Origin: Aminobacter sp. J41
GTDB taxonomy: Bacteria > Pseudomonadota > Alphaproteobacteria > Rhizobiales > Rhizobiaceae
Assembly: GCF_000526635.1 (NCBI RefSeq)
Contig: NZ_JAGL01000002.1
Location: 124,001 to 188,000 of the forward strand
Length of the DNA: 64,000 nt
Direction: 5' to 3'
The position numbers and the translations under genes are program-made. Positions 45,286 to 54,336 of the stretch are shown piece after piece. Below the pieces are notes generated by a model. The model was not told where the DNA came from. It saw nothing but the letters and a program-made list of their open reading frames with translations, and made no database searches. Position 1 is the first letter of the stretch. The number at the start of each line of letters is the position of its first letter.

Positions 45286-46524
45286 ATGAAACGCCCTACC
45301 CGCTTCCCCAACCTGCGGCACCTCAGGATGTTCATGTCGGTGTGCGAACTCGGGTCGCTCAACGCGGCATCCAAGGGGTTGAACGTGGCACAGCCGGCTA
45401 TCTCGCAAGCGTTGTCACGGCTTGAGGAATACTACGAGGTCCCGCTTCTCACACGCCGCAGCGGAGGCAGCCAGCCTACCGAAGAAGGCAAGGTGTTGTG
45501 GCACAGGTGCGAGCGCTTCTTTCGCCTGCTCCAGCGCGGCATTGTGCTCGCTTCTGAACGGGCATCTGCCCCGTCCCTCACGCAGAGCAATCACATTCTT
45601 GCACGCCTGACCGCGGCACAGATCTTCGCCCACATCTCCGTTAGCCATCACGGTTCGCTGCTCCTGGCCGCCAAGGCTGACGATATTTCCGTCTCCGCGC
45701 TTCATCGCGCGGTGCGCGACATCGAGAGCAATCTCGGATACGAGCTCTATACGAAGACGCCGCAGGGCCTCAGCGTGAACCGGGCCGGCGCCGAACTTGC
45801 CCGGCAATTCAGGATCGCGCTGCGCGAACTCGAAACTGCGGAAGAGGAGTTGAAGGGCTCCGATGGCACCCTCGTCGGGCGGGTCCTCATTGCTTCACTC
45901 CCGATGATTCGGTCATCGATCCTTGGCAAAGCGATCAATCGCACGCGCGCGAAGGCTCCCGGACTGGACTTTGTCGTCCTCGAAGGCATCTACGACACGA
46001 TGCTGAAGGCTCTCCGGTCCGGCGAGGCTGACATGCTCATCGGCGCGATCAGAAATCCGCCACCGGCCAACGACGTTGTCGAAACCTTCCTCTTCAGCGA
46101 CCCTTACTCCATCATTGCCCGTAAAGGACATCCGCTCGACGGCAAAGACGTTACCGTCGACGATCTTGCGGCTTTCGAATGGGTGGCGCAGCAGGAGGGA
46201 ACCCCCATACGCTCCGCGCTCAATGCGCTTTTCGAGGGCCGCAGCGAAGGCCCCCGCGTACGCATTGAAGCCCCCTCCACCCTGCTGACCCGATCGGTCC
46301 TTCTCGAGAGCGACACCCTTGCGATCCTGTCCGTCAGGCAGATGGCGCTCGAGGTGAAGCTCGGCCTTCTCACGCCACTGCGCTTTCAAACGCCGATTGG
46401 GGGGCGTGCGATCGGAATGACGATGCGAAGCGACTGGCTGCCCAGCAAAACGCAGTTGTTTTTTCTTGAAAATTTCTTCGAAGTCCTAGGGGAAGAGATC
46501 AAGGGTTTTACCCCGCCAACATGA
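45286..46524 (+). CDS. LysR-family regulator with two HTH domains
   Basis: Transcriptional regulator of 412 residues, about 100 longer than a usual LysR protein. The extra length is a second N-terminal winged HTH. HTH 1 spans about residues 8-70 (LRHLRMFMSVCELGSL...NVAQPAISQALSRLEEYY). HTH 2 spans about 100-165 (LTAAQIFAHISV...ISVSALHRAVRDIESNLGYELYTKTPQGLSVNRAG). A normal effector-binding domain follows from about 185. It is divergent from tctACB and upstream of two dehydrogenases, so it probably controls both operons. A TTG one codon earlier is also possible. Confidence 0.88.
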   Translation: MKRPTRFPNLRHLRMFMSVCELGSLNAASKGLNVAQPAISQALSRLEEYYEVPLLTRRSGGSQPTEEGKVLWHRCERFFRLLQRGIVLASERASAPSLTQSNHILARLTAAQIFAHISVSHHGSLLLAAKADDISVSALHRAVRDIESNLGYELYTKTPQGLSVNRAGAELARQFRIALRELETAEEELKGSDGTLVGRVLIASLPMIRSSILGKAINRTRAKAPGLDFVVLEGIYDTMLKALRSGEADMLIGAIRNPPPANDVVETFLFSDPYSIIARKGHPLDGKDVTVDDLAAFEWVAQQEGTPIRSALNALFEGRSEGPRVRIEAPSTLLTRSVLLESDTLAILSVRQMALEVKLGLLTPLRFQTPIGGRAIGMTMRSDWLPSKTQLFFLENFFEVLGEEIKGFTPPT

Positions 46525-46696
46525 CACCGTTTCACATTTTTTTATATTGCATCGACAACTTCCGATGAAGCAGTCGCACCGCTTTAGGTGCACAAATTCC
46601 CCGACACAGAGAGCGCCGCCGCTGCCAGGCGGGTTCGCAACTTCTCTGAGACCGTTTCAAGGCAGGCCGATCCTGCATTCAAACCGGGGTACCGAC

Positions 46697-47566
46697 ATGA
46701 AAATAGCGTTCATCGGCTATGGTGAAGCTGCGCGCGCCTTCACCGACACGCTCAAGGGTAAGGGCGAAGCGGAATTCACTGCAGCATATGACATTCTGCA
46801 GGACGAGAGCATCGCATCGGAGGCGCGCTCGCGCGGCCTGCGCTTCGAGGCTTCCGTCGAAGCCGCAATCGCCGATGCTGACTGGATCTTCGCGGCGGTG
46901 ACGGCCGACCAGTCGCTCGAGGCCGCCAAGTCCGCACTGGCCTATCTGAAGCCCGGCCAGCTCTACATCGACATCAACTCCGTTTCGCCGGGACGCAAGA
47001 AGGAAACCGCCGCCCTCGTCGAGGCGACCGGCGCGGTCTATCTCGACATGGCGGTGATGGCTCCGGTTCATCCTCGCGGCCACGCAACACCCGTGCTGCT
47101 CGCCGGCAAGACCGCTAAGGAACTGGAACCCATTCTTGCGGCGCACGGCTTTGCCTTCGAGACGGTCAGCGAGGACGTCGGCGACGCCACCGCCATCAAG
47201 ATGGTCCGCTCGATGTTCGTGAAGGGCCTCGAGGCACTCACCGTTGAGGTGATGCTCGCCGCAAGGTCCTCGGGCTGCCTTGACCGCGTCATGGGATCGC
47301 TCGCCGAAACTTTCCCGGGCCTCGGCTGGCCGAAGAACGTCGAATACATGTTCGAGCGCACGCTGCGCCACGGCATTCGCCGTGCCGCGGAAATGCGCGA
47401 GGTGGCCAAGACCTATGACGAGATCGGACTCGTCGGCCGCCTTGCTGACGCCATAGCGGACGTCCAGCAGAACCAGGGCAAGGTGCCGGCGAAAGACCTC
47501 AGCAAGATCGAGCTGCCCGATGCGATCGCGGAGATCGTCGAGCAGCGGCTTTTCCTCAACAAGTAA
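46697..47566 (+). CDS. NAD(P)-dependent oxidoreductase with DUF1932 domain
   Basis: Beta-hydroxyacid dehydrogenase-like enzyme of 289 residues. The Rossmann motif is IAFIGYGEAARAF at 3-15. The catalytic lysine segment is DATAIKMVRSMFVKGLEAL, and the helical DUF1932 domain forms the C-terminus. Start 46697 is preferred because GGGG lies close upstream and the protein then begins at the Rossmann strand. It follows LysR by 172 bp and its stop overlaps the next ATG by 1 bp (TAATG). Oxidation of a hydroxy acid brought in by TctABC is a reasonable guess. Confidence 0.87.
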   Translation: MKIAFIGYGEAARAFTDTLKGKGEAEFTAAYDILQDESIASEARSRGLRFEASVEAAIADADWIFAAVTADQSLEAAKSALAYLKPGQLYIDINSVSPGRKKETAALVEATGAVYLDMAVMAPVHPRGHATPVLLAGKTAKELEPILAAHGFAFETVSEDVGDATAIKMVRSMFVKGLEALTVEVMLAARSSGCLDRVMGSLAETFPGLGWPKNVEYMFERTLRHGIRRAAEMREVAKTYDEIGLVGRLADAIADVQQNQGKVPAKDLSKIELPDAIAEIVEQRLFLNK

Positions 47567-50508
47567 TGCAATTGCTGGCGGAAGGCGGTCGAGCCGCCCT
47601 CCGCCCAATCTGGAATGACGAGGCCATGGAGCTTTACCCGGCTTTTCTGGCGGCGCTGAAAGCGGCCGGATTTGAAGGCGACCTTTCCGAGGAGCGTTCC
47701 GCGCGCCAGGTGCTGGCGACCGACAACTCGATCTATCAGGTCGTGCCAGAGGCTGTCGTCTTTCCTAAGTCGGTCGAGGATCTGCGGCGCATCGGCAGGC
47801 TCCTCGCCGAACCGCGATTTGAGAAGGTCGTGCTGCGCCCGCGCGGCGGCGGCACCGGCACCAACGGCCAGTCGCTGGGCGAAGGGCTCGTGGTCGAGTT
47901 CTCCCGCTATCTCACCGGGATCCTCGAGATCAATGTCGAGGAACGCTGGGCGCGTGTGCAGCCCGGTGTCATCAAGGACAAGCTGAACGAGGCGCTGCTG
48001 CCTTACGGCCTCTTCTTCGCACCGGAACTTTCGACGTCGAACCGCGCCACGATCGGCGGAATGATCTCCACCGACGCCTGCGGCCAGGGATCCTGTCTCT
48101 ACGGCAAGACCTCGAACCATGTCCTGGAGTTGAAAGCCGTGCTCGTGGGGGGCGACATCTTTAAGGCGGGGCCACGGACCGGGGAAGAGCTTGCCGCGAG
48201 TGCGGGACGAGAGGGAGAAATCCTGCGTGCGCTCGACAGGATCACCCATGATTATGCGGACCTCATCGCGGAGCGGTTCCCGAAACTGAACCGTTTCCTC
48301 ACCGGCTACGACCTTGCCCATCTGCGCGATGCCGAGGGACGCCTAGACCCTCGGGCGGTCCTCTGCGGTTCTGAAGGCACGCTGGCGCTGCTTGCCGAAG
48401 CGAAACTGAACCTGGTGCCGATCCCCAAGGTCTCGCAGCAGATCAACGTCTTCTACGACGATTTTCAGGCAGCCCTGAAGGATGCTCGCGTCCTGGCAGG
48501 TCTGGGCGCAGCTGCGGTCGAGACCGTCGACAGTCGGGTGCTGAGCCTCGCCCAGGCCGACCCTGTCTGGGCGCACGTCGCCCCCTTCTTTCCGGATGCC
48601 GATGCAAAGGGCGTCAATCTCGTCGAGTTCACGGGCGACGACGAAGCGGCGGTTGACGCGCAAATGAAGGCGGCACTCGAACGCCTGCAGCAACCCGCCA
48701 GCGGACGCCGCGGCCACACGCTGGCGCGCGGCGCGGATGTCGCCAGGATCACCGAAATGCGCAAGAAGGCCGTCGGCCTGCTTGGCCGCACCGCTGGCAA
48801 GCGCCGGCCGGTTCCCTTCGTCGAGGACTGCGCGGTCCCGCCCGAAAACCTCGAACCGTTCATCCGCGAATTCCGCGCCGTTCTCGACGCGGAAGGACTT
48901 CAGTACGGCATGTTCGGACATGTCGACGCCGGCGTTTTGCATGTACGTCCCGCCCTCGACCTCATCGATCCGAATGAGGAGACCTTGGTGCGCCGCGTGA
49001 CCGAGCAGGTTGAGGCGCTGGCAAGAAAATATGGCGGCTTGCTGTGGGGTGAGCACGGCAAGGGCGTGCGCTCCGAATTCGTCCCGCGCGTCTTCGGCCC
49101 GCTCTATCCAGCGCTTGAAGAGGTCAAGCGCGCCTTCGACCCGCGCGACCAGCTCAATCCGGGAAAAATCGCCTCCGCAAGGGGCGCGCCGCTCCTGAAG
49201 ATCGACGGAGTACCGCTGCGCGGTGCCTCGGACCGGCAGATCCCCGAAGCGTTGCGCGACCAGTACGAGGGCGCGATTTCCTGCAACGGCAATGGCGCCT
49301 GCTTCAATCAGGTCCAGAACGAGGTCATGTGCCCTTCCTATAAGGCTACGAATGACCGCCGGAATTCTCCCAAGGGCCGATCGGCGCTGGTGCGGGAATG
49401 GCTGCGCCAGGGCGGGCCGGAAGGCCGCGCCGACCCGGAATTCGAGAAAGAGGTCAAGCAGGCGCTCGACGAGTGCCTGTCGTGCAAGGCCTGCGCGCGT
49501 GCCTGCCCGGTACAGGTCGACGTGCCGCGTTTTCGCGCTCGCTTCATGGAAAGCTGGTACGCCCGCCATTCACGTCCGCTGCGCGACCATCTGCTAGCGG
49601 GACTGGAAAGGGTGCTGCCGCTTGCGGCCGCTTTCCCGAAGCTTGCCAATCTCGGCCTGAATGGCCCCCTCACCCCGCTGCTCAGGAGGCTTGGCTTCAA
49701 CCACCTGCCGGAGCTGCCCACGCCGCTTCGGGACGCAGAAATGAAGGCCGCTGGCCTCGAATACCTGAGGTTCGACGTGCTTCCGGATCCCGAAAAGGCG
49801 GTCGTCATTGTTCCTGACGCCTTCACGCGGTTCTTCGAGCACGGACTGGTTCTCGACTTCGCCCGGATCGCCGTCGCGCTGGGGTTCAAGCCTTACCTCA
49901 TGCCGTTCCGGCCGAATGGAAAGCCTCTCCATGTGCTCGGCCGCCTCAAGGCGTTCGAGCGTCAGGCCAGGGCAACGGCGGAAGTGCTGCAGGATCTTGC
50001 CGGCAAAGGTTTCACACTCGTCGGTATCGAGCCCGCGACCATCCTCGCCTATCACGACGAATATCGGGAGATTGTACCCGGCGGACTCCCGGTCCTGTTG
50101 CCGCAGCAATGGCTGGCGTCGAAGACCGACAAGCTGGCCGCACTCGTAAAGAAGGTGCCGAGCGCCCCTCTCACGCTCATGCTCCACTGCACCGAGCGGA
50201 CGCTGCATTCGGACAGCAAGGCGGAGTGGACCGTGGTGTTCAAGGCGCTAGGCCGGGACGTGTCCGTCCCGAATGCGGGATGCTGCGGAATGGCCGGCAC
50301 CTGGGGCCACGAAACCCGAAATGCCGCAACATCCGCGAAGATCTTCGATCTGTCGTGGTCGCGGCATATCGAGAAGGCCGAGGGCCAAGTTCTTGCCACC
50401 GGCTTCTCCTGCCGCTGCCAGACGAAGATTCAGGCAAACGTCGACGCGCGCCACCCGCTGCAAGTGATTCGACAAATTGTTGACCGCGAAGGCTTGCTGA
50501 GACCTTGA
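47566..50508 (+). CDS. FAD-binding and [4Fe-4S] D-2-hydroxyacid dehydrogenase, YdiJ-like
   Basis: Membrane-associated flavoprotein of 980 residues, collinear with E. coli YdiJ (a D-2-hydroxyglutarate dehydrogenase). The FAD-binding domain has PRGGGTGTNGQSLGEG and STSNRATIGGMISTDACGQGS, and the FAD-oxidase C domain has YGMFGHVDAGVLHVRP and GLLWGEHGKG. The Fe-S region has CNGNGACFN and Cys637/640/643/647 (CLSCKACARAC). A C-terminal CCG-like region ends in NAGCCGMAGTWGHE. The first ATG overlaps the previous stop; an ATG at 47626 is an alternative. The operon partner is a DUF1932 dehydrogenase. Confidence 0.92.
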   Translation: MQLLAEGGRAALRPIWNDEAMELYPAFLAALKAAGFEGDLSEERSARQVLATDNSIYQVVPEAVVFPKSVEDLRRIGRLLAEPRFEKVVLRPRGGGTGTNGQSLGEGLVVEFSRYLTGILEINVEERWARVQPGVIKDKLNEALLPYGLFFAPELSTSNRATIGGMISTDACGQGSCLYGKTSNHVLELKAVLVGGDIFKAGPRTGEELAASAGREGEILRALDRITHDYADLIAERFPKLNRFLTGYDLAHLRDAEGRLDPRAVLCGSEGTLALLAEAKLNLVPIPKVSQQINVFYDDFQAALKDARVLAGLGAAAVETVDSRVLSLAQADPVWAHVAPFFPDADAKGVNLVEFTGDDEAAVDAQMKAALERLQQPASGRRGHTLARGADVARITEMRKKAVGLLGRTAGKRRPVPFVEDCAVPPENLEPFIREFRAVLDAEGLQYGMFGHVDAGVLHVRPALDLIDPNEETLVRRVTEQVEALARKYGGLLWGEHGKGVRSEFVPRVFGPLYPALEEVKRAFDPRDQLNPGKIASARGAPLLKIDGVPLRGASDRQIPEALRDQYEGAISCNGNGACFNQVQNEVMCPSYKATNDRRNSPKGRSALVREWLRQGGPEGRADPEFEKEVKQALDECLSCKACARACPVQVDVPRFRARFMESWYARHSRPLRDHLLAGLERVLPLAAAFPKLANLGLNGPLTPLLRRLGFNHLPELPTPLRDAEMKAAGLEYLRFDVLPDPEKAVVIVPDAFTRFFEHGLVLDFARIAVALGFKPYLMPFRPNGKPLHVLGRLKAFERQARATAEVLQDLAGKGFTLVGIEPATILAYHDEYREIVPGGLPVLLPQQWLASKTDKLAALVKKVPSAPLTLMLHCTERTLHSDSKAEWTVVFKALGRDVSVPNAGCCGMAGTWGHETRNAATSAKIFDLSWSRHIEKAEGQVLATGFSCRCQTKIQANVDARHPLQVIRQIVDREGLLRP

Positions 50509-50558
50509 AACAGAAAGGTGGCGATGTGCATAGGGCGCACCGCCACTTCATACAAACT

Positions 50559-51554
50559 TTACTGTCCGGCCACCGCAGCCATCGCCGCACGTGCCTTCTC
50601 GACGACATCAACGCCGATCTTCTCGCTGTACTCCGCCACGACCGGCGCGACGCGCTCGCGCATGGCGTCCATCGCTTCAGGCGTCGGTTGCGTGATGTTG
50701 AAGCCCTTGGAGATCAGCTCCTGCTCCAGGTCCTCCGCGGACTTGCGGGAGATCTCCCGCTGGAAGGCCGCCGATTCCTTTGCAGCTTCCAGAACGAGCG
50801 CCTTGTCATCTTCGGAAAGGCTTCCGAACCATTTCTGGCTCGCCAGGAGGACGAACGGCGTATAGACGTGGCCCGTCTTGGCGAGGTGACTCTGCACCTC
50901 ATAGAACCGGGCGGTATAGATCAGGGCGTACGGGGTCTCCTGACCATCGACCGCGCGGTTCTCCAGAGCCGCGTAGAGTTCAGGCCAGGGAAGCGGTGTC
51001 GGATTGGTCCCCAAAGCCGTCCACGTCGCAATGAACAGCGGGTTCGGGATGACCCTTATGTTGAGCCCGGCCATGTCTTCAACCGCGTTCACGGGACGGA
51101 TGGCGTTGGTCATGTGACGGAACCCGTTGTCCCACCAGGCAAGGCCGACGATGCCGGTCTTTTCCTGCAGCAGCGAAAACAGACGCTCGCCGACCTCTCC
51201 GTCCATCACGGCGTCCACCGCGGCGAAGTCCTTGTAGAAGAAGGGCAGGTCAAAGATCATGAACTCCGGAACAACGCCGACAAGGTTAGGCGTCGGGCCA
51301 ACCATGATGTCGATGAAGCCGGCCTGCACGGAGGCCTGCATGTCGGGCTCGCTCCCGAGTACCCCGTTGCCAAAGGTCTCGATCTTGATGCGACCGCCAG
51401 TCTTCTCTTCGACGAGCTTCGCGAAGTGCCGGGAGGCTTGTCCCACCGGATGATCTTCCGTGGGCACGTAGCCAAGGCGGGCATTCTGGGCAATGGCCGG
51501 AGCTGAGGCCAGAAGACCTCCGACAAGGGCCGCGGTCAGAAGCAGCAGTTTCAT
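50559..51554 (-). CDS. dctP: TRAP transporter substrate-binding protein, DctP type
   Basis: Periplasmic receptor of 331 residues from 51554, where GGGAGGAG precedes the ATG. The Sec signal (MKLLLLTAALVGGLLASAPAIA) is followed by RLGYVPTEDHPVGQASRHFAKLVEEKTGG. The arginine loop is MAGLNIRVIPNPLFIATWTALGTNPTPLPWPELYAALE, where family members contact the substrate carboxylate. It lies downstream of its permease genes but is separated from them by a double hairpin and a 335-bp gap with a palindrome. It is therefore probably transcribed from its own promoter, perhaps at a higher level. Confidence 0.92.
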   Translation of the reverse strand: MKLLLLTAALVGGLLASAPAIAQNARLGYVPTEDHPVGQASRHFAKLVEEKTGGRIKIETFGNGVLGSEPDMQASVQAGFIDIMVGPTPNLVGVVPEFMIFDLPFFYKDFAAVDAVMDGEVGERLFSLLQEKTGIVGLAWWDNGFRHMTNAIRPVNAVEDMAGLNIRVIPNPLFIATWTALGTNPTPLPWPELYAALENRAVDGQETPYALIYTARFYEVQSHLAKTGHVYTPFVLLASQKWFGSLSEDDKALVLEAAKESAAFQREISRKSAEDLEQELISKGFNITQPTPEAMDAMRERVAPVVAEYSEKIGVDVVEKARAAMAAVAGQ

Positions 51555-51663
51555 TGAGTTCTCCTCCCGAGAACGGTTCGTTGAACCAGGATGCGGGGAT
51601 GTCCCTGACGGCAACAGATCCCGCGTTGAGTATCTAGCTCTCCCTAAGCTAGCGGAACACAGG

Positions 51664-51680
51664 TGACCACAATGTGGTCA
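51664..51680 (-). promoter_or_regulatory. Palindromic operator candidate upstream of dctP
   Basis: TGACCAC and GTGGTCA form a perfect 7-bp inverted repeat with a 3-bp centre, about 110 bp before the dctP start. The TGGTC/GACCA core resembles operators of FadR-type GntR regulators. The other sequence in the gap 51555-51840 shows no gene. Confidence 0.55.
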
Positions 51681-51840
51681 TTGTGTCCAACATCACAAGT
51701 TGGCCAGAGGGCACGACGATTGTCAACGCTTGTTCTACACGGATGCCGCACGTCGGCGGCTTCGAAACGGCGGCGGTAACGTCAGGTACAATGAAAGCCA
51801 AAGACGATCCTCGCGGAGGCGCCGGATGCCTTGGCCTTAG

Positions 51841-51876
51841 CCTTTGCAAACGGCAAAGGGCGCCGGTCTGGCGCCC
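51841..51876 (-). terminator. Double hairpin after the TRAP permease genes
   Basis: Two adjacent perfect 7-bp hairpins share bases: CCTTTGC/GCAAAGG (51841-51859) and GGGCGCC/GGCGCCC (51858-51876). They follow the large-permease stop by 13 bp on the minus strand. The GC-rich stem is followed by TTTGCCGTTT, a weak T-run. Confidence 0.6.
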
Positions 51877-51889
51877 CGCCAAGCCCGGG

Positions 51890-53167
51890 TCAGTGCAACC
51901 AGGACGCCGGCACCGTCACCAGTTGCGGGAAGATTACCAGGAGGACGATGAGGATTATCTCGGCCAGAAGGAAAGGCCATACACCCTTCAGCGCCGAGTC
52001 CATCGTCACCTTGCTGATCCCGCACACCGTATTGAGAACTGTCCCAACGGGCGGCGTGATCATGCCTACCGCGGCAGTCATGATGAAGATGACGCCGAAA
52101 TAGACCGGGTCGATGCCAGCCGCGTTCACGAGCGGCATGAGGATCGGCACAAGGATGGTGATTGAAGGCGCGAAATCGAGCACCATGCCGACGATGAAGA
52201 TCGCCAGCACGATCATGGCCATCAGCAGGGTTGGCGTATCGATGAACGGCCTGAGAAGTGCCACAAATTGGTTGGGCAGGCTGGAAATCGTCATCATGAA
52301 ACCGGTAACCATCGAGGCTGCCACGAGCAACATGATCACCGCCGTCATGCGGCCGGCAGCGAGCAAGGCCTCATATAGCAGCTTCGGCGTCAGCTCCCGG
52401 TAGACGACCAGCCCCACGAACAGCGAGTAAGCGGCGGCGACCACACCGGCTTCCGTCGGAGTGACGACGCCGAAGCGCAGGCCCGCGAGGATGATGACCG
52501 GCAGCATCAGGGCCCAGCCGGCAGTAAAGATGGCTTTCGGGATGTCCCTGCGCGGAAGCTTGGGCTGGAGCGCAGCTGTTTCCTTCCGGGAGACAAACCA
52601 CCACGCGATGATGAGGCTGACGGCCATCAGGATGCCTGGCACGATCCCTGCCAGGAACAGGCCGATGATGGAGATGTTCGCGGTAACGCCCAGGATGATG
52701 AAGCCAACCGACGGCGGGATGACCGGGGCGATGATGCCGGTCGAGGCCATAAGGCCGGTGGCGCGGTCCATGTTGTAGCCCGCGTCCCGCATGAGGGGGA
52801 CCAGCATGACAGCAAGCGTAGCGGTGTCGGCGATTGCCGAGCCGGAGAGGCTGGCCATCAGGAGCCCGGTGCCAATGACCACGTAGCCGAGGCCGCCGCG
52901 CAGGTGGCCAACGAGGGCCATGGCGACGTGCACGATGCGTCGCGAGAGGCCGCCGGCATTCATCAGCTCGCCGGCGATAAGGAAGAACGGGATCGCCATC
53001 AGCGGATAGCTGTCGGCGCCGTTGACCAGGCGTTGCGCCAGGATTTGCGCATCGAGATTGCCGAGCAGGACCATAAGCGCGACAGCCGACAACATGAGGG
53101 CGAAGCTGATAGGAATCCCGATGCCGATCGCTCCCAGAAGGGAGCCGAGAAATACGACGCCGCTCAC
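51890..53167 (-). CDS. dctM: TRAP transporter large permease, DctM type
   Basis: Large membrane subunit, 425 residues with about 12 spans. It starts at GTG (53167), overlapping the small-permease stop by 4 bp (GTGA) with GGAG 8-11 nt upstream. Family motifs are GIPISFALMLSAVALMVL, MASLSGSAIADTATLAVMLVPLM, TGIIAPVIPPSVGFIILG and the C-terminal GMITPPVGTVLNTVCGISK. Its partners are the small permease just upstream and the DctP receptor downstream. The transporter is separate from the one at 35-38 kb and probably feeds the aromatic-acid genes to its right. Confidence 0.92.
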   Translation of the reverse strand: MSGVVFLGSLLGAIGIGIPISFALMLSAVALMVLLGNLDAQILAQRLVNGADSYPLMAIPFFLIAGELMNAGGLSRRIVHVAMALVGHLRGGLGYVVIGTGLLMASLSGSAIADTATLAVMLVPLMRDAGYNMDRATGLMASTGIIAPVIPPSVGFIILGVTANISIIGLFLAGIVPGILMAVSLIIAWWFVSRKETAALQPKLPRRDIPKAIFTAGWALMLPVIILAGLRFGVVTPTEAGVVAAAYSLFVGLVVYRELTPKLLYEALLAAGRMTAVIMLLVAASMVTGFMMTISSLPNQFVALLRPFIDTPTLLMAMIVLAIFIVGMVLDFAPSITILVPILMPLVNAAGIDPVYFGVIFIMTAAVGMITPPVGTVLNTVCGISKVTMDSALKGVWPFLLAEIILIVLLVIFPQLVTVPASWLH

Positions 53168-53709
53168 TGCATTTTCTCCGAAGGTGCCGTGGGAATGACG
53201 GTCAGCGGCGGCTCGTTGACCTCTGAGACCGTCCAGGTGGCGGGCAGGCTGCCGCGAAGCGCCTGCCAAAGCCCGACGATCAGGCACAGGGCCATCGTGA
53301 TGGCTGCGACAAGGGCCGCGGCATAGTTGAGACCTACGGGCAGGCCCGACAAGGCGGCGCGGTTGTTCCATTCGATGAGGGTCAGCGACCAGCTGCCCTT
53401 TGCCAGAAGCCAGCAGCACCAGAGCATCAGCCCGTATGAAGCGAGGAAGCAGGCAAAGCGTGCCCTGCGGGGAAGGCGTGCGACCAGCGTGTCGACGCTG
53501 AGATGAGCGCCCTTTGCGAGCGCCACGGCTGATCCCAGGAAGATGACCCAGATGAAGAACAGGCGCGAGACTTCCACCGCCGACGCAATGCCGGAGCTGA
53601 ATCCATAGCGCAGCACGACATTGGAGAAGACGAGGATGCTCATGCCCGCCATGCCGATGACGACGAGGGTATCAAAAAGCCTGAACAGCCATTGTAACGA
53701 TTTGGGCAT
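53164..53709 (-). CDS. dctQ: TRAP transporter small permease, DctQ type
   Basis: Small membrane subunit, 181 residues with four spans: LFDTLVVIGMAGMSILVFSNVVLRY, LFFIWVIFLGSAVALAKGAHLSVD (holding the family motif G-A-H-L-x-V-D), FACFLASYGLMLWCCWLLA and NYAAALVAAITMALCLIVGLW. The ATG at 53709 has GGGAGGAG upstream. It is followed by the large permease with a 4-bp overlap and preceded at 126 bp by the DUF1330 gene. Confidence 0.9.
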   Translation of the reverse strand: MPKSLQWLFRLFDTLVVIGMAGMSILVFSNVVLRYGFSSGIASAVEVSRLFFIWVIFLGSAVALAKGAHLSVDTLVARLPRRARFACFLASYGLMLWCCWLLAKGSWSLTLIEWNNRAALSGLPVGLNYAAALVAAITMALCLIVGLWQALRGSLPATWTVSEVNEPPLTVIPTAPSEKMQ

Positions 53710-53835
53710 AGCTCCTCCCGAAAGGTTCGGCGCTCGTGTGACGCCTTCATCGACTCTGACGAGGACGGGAATCGTCGTGCGGTGCCGCACGGCAGGTCAG
53801 AGAAGGATACGGGTCACCGGGGGCACGCTTGGGCG

Positions 53836-54126
53836 TCAGACGCCTTCGACCACCGAGAGATGTGCCTTCGCGTACTTGGCGCGCACCTCGACGGCTTTCT
53901 GGTATTCAGGGGAGTTGTAGCAGGCGAGCGCTGTCTCGTAGTCTTTGAACTCGATAACCACCACCCGGTTCGCGTCAGGTCCCTCCATGACCTGGTGCTG
54001 ACCCGCACGAACGACGAAATTCGCGCCATATTTGTCGAACGCGGCCTTGTTCAGGGCGATGTATTCTTTGTAGCCTTCCTGGTCGGCAATATCGACCATT
54101 GCGACCCAGTATCCTTTTTTCTTCAT
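53836..54126 (-). CDS. DUF1330 domain protein
   Basis: Small cytoplasmic protein of 96 residues with the ferredoxin-like DUF1330 fold (KGYWVAMVDIADQEGYKEY, KYGANFVVRAGQHQVMEGP, RVVVIEFKDYETALACYNSPEYQ). The start at 54126 has GGGAGGAG. The biochemical role of the family is not established; members often sit in catabolic operons. It is the first gene of the minus-strand TRAP operon and is divergent from the IclR regulator, with a perfect palindrome between them. Confidence 0.87.
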   Translation of the reverse strand: MKKKGYWVAMVDIADQEGYKEYIALNKAAFDKYGANFVVRAGQHQVMEGPDANRVVVIEFKDYETALACYNSPEYQKAVEVRAKYAKAHLSVVEGV

Positions 54127-54267
54127 TGCTTCTCCTCCCATCAGCAATTCCGCTTCCGCGTGAGCGCGGAATATCCACTGCCCGATGCTCACATCTCCGG
54201 GGGAGCTTGCCGTTGATCCCTCCTCGATCGAAACGGCCAGAACCGACAATCCCGAATACTGACTACA

Positions 54268-54288
54268 TTATGGACAGATTGTCCATAA
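54268..54288. promoter_or_regulatory. Perfect 9-bp inverted repeat, probable IclR operator
   Basis: TTATGGACA and TGTCCATAA flank a 3-bp centre, with no mismatch in 18 paired bases. It lies in the 210-bp gap between the DUF1330/TRAP operon and the IclR gene, about 50 bp before the IclR start. Divergent autoregulation by this IclR protein is the simplest reading. Confidence 0.7.
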
Positions 54289-54336
54289 ACGTGTAGTGCC
54301 CGCCTATACGCTTGTCAAGCTCGCCGGAGGTGCGTC

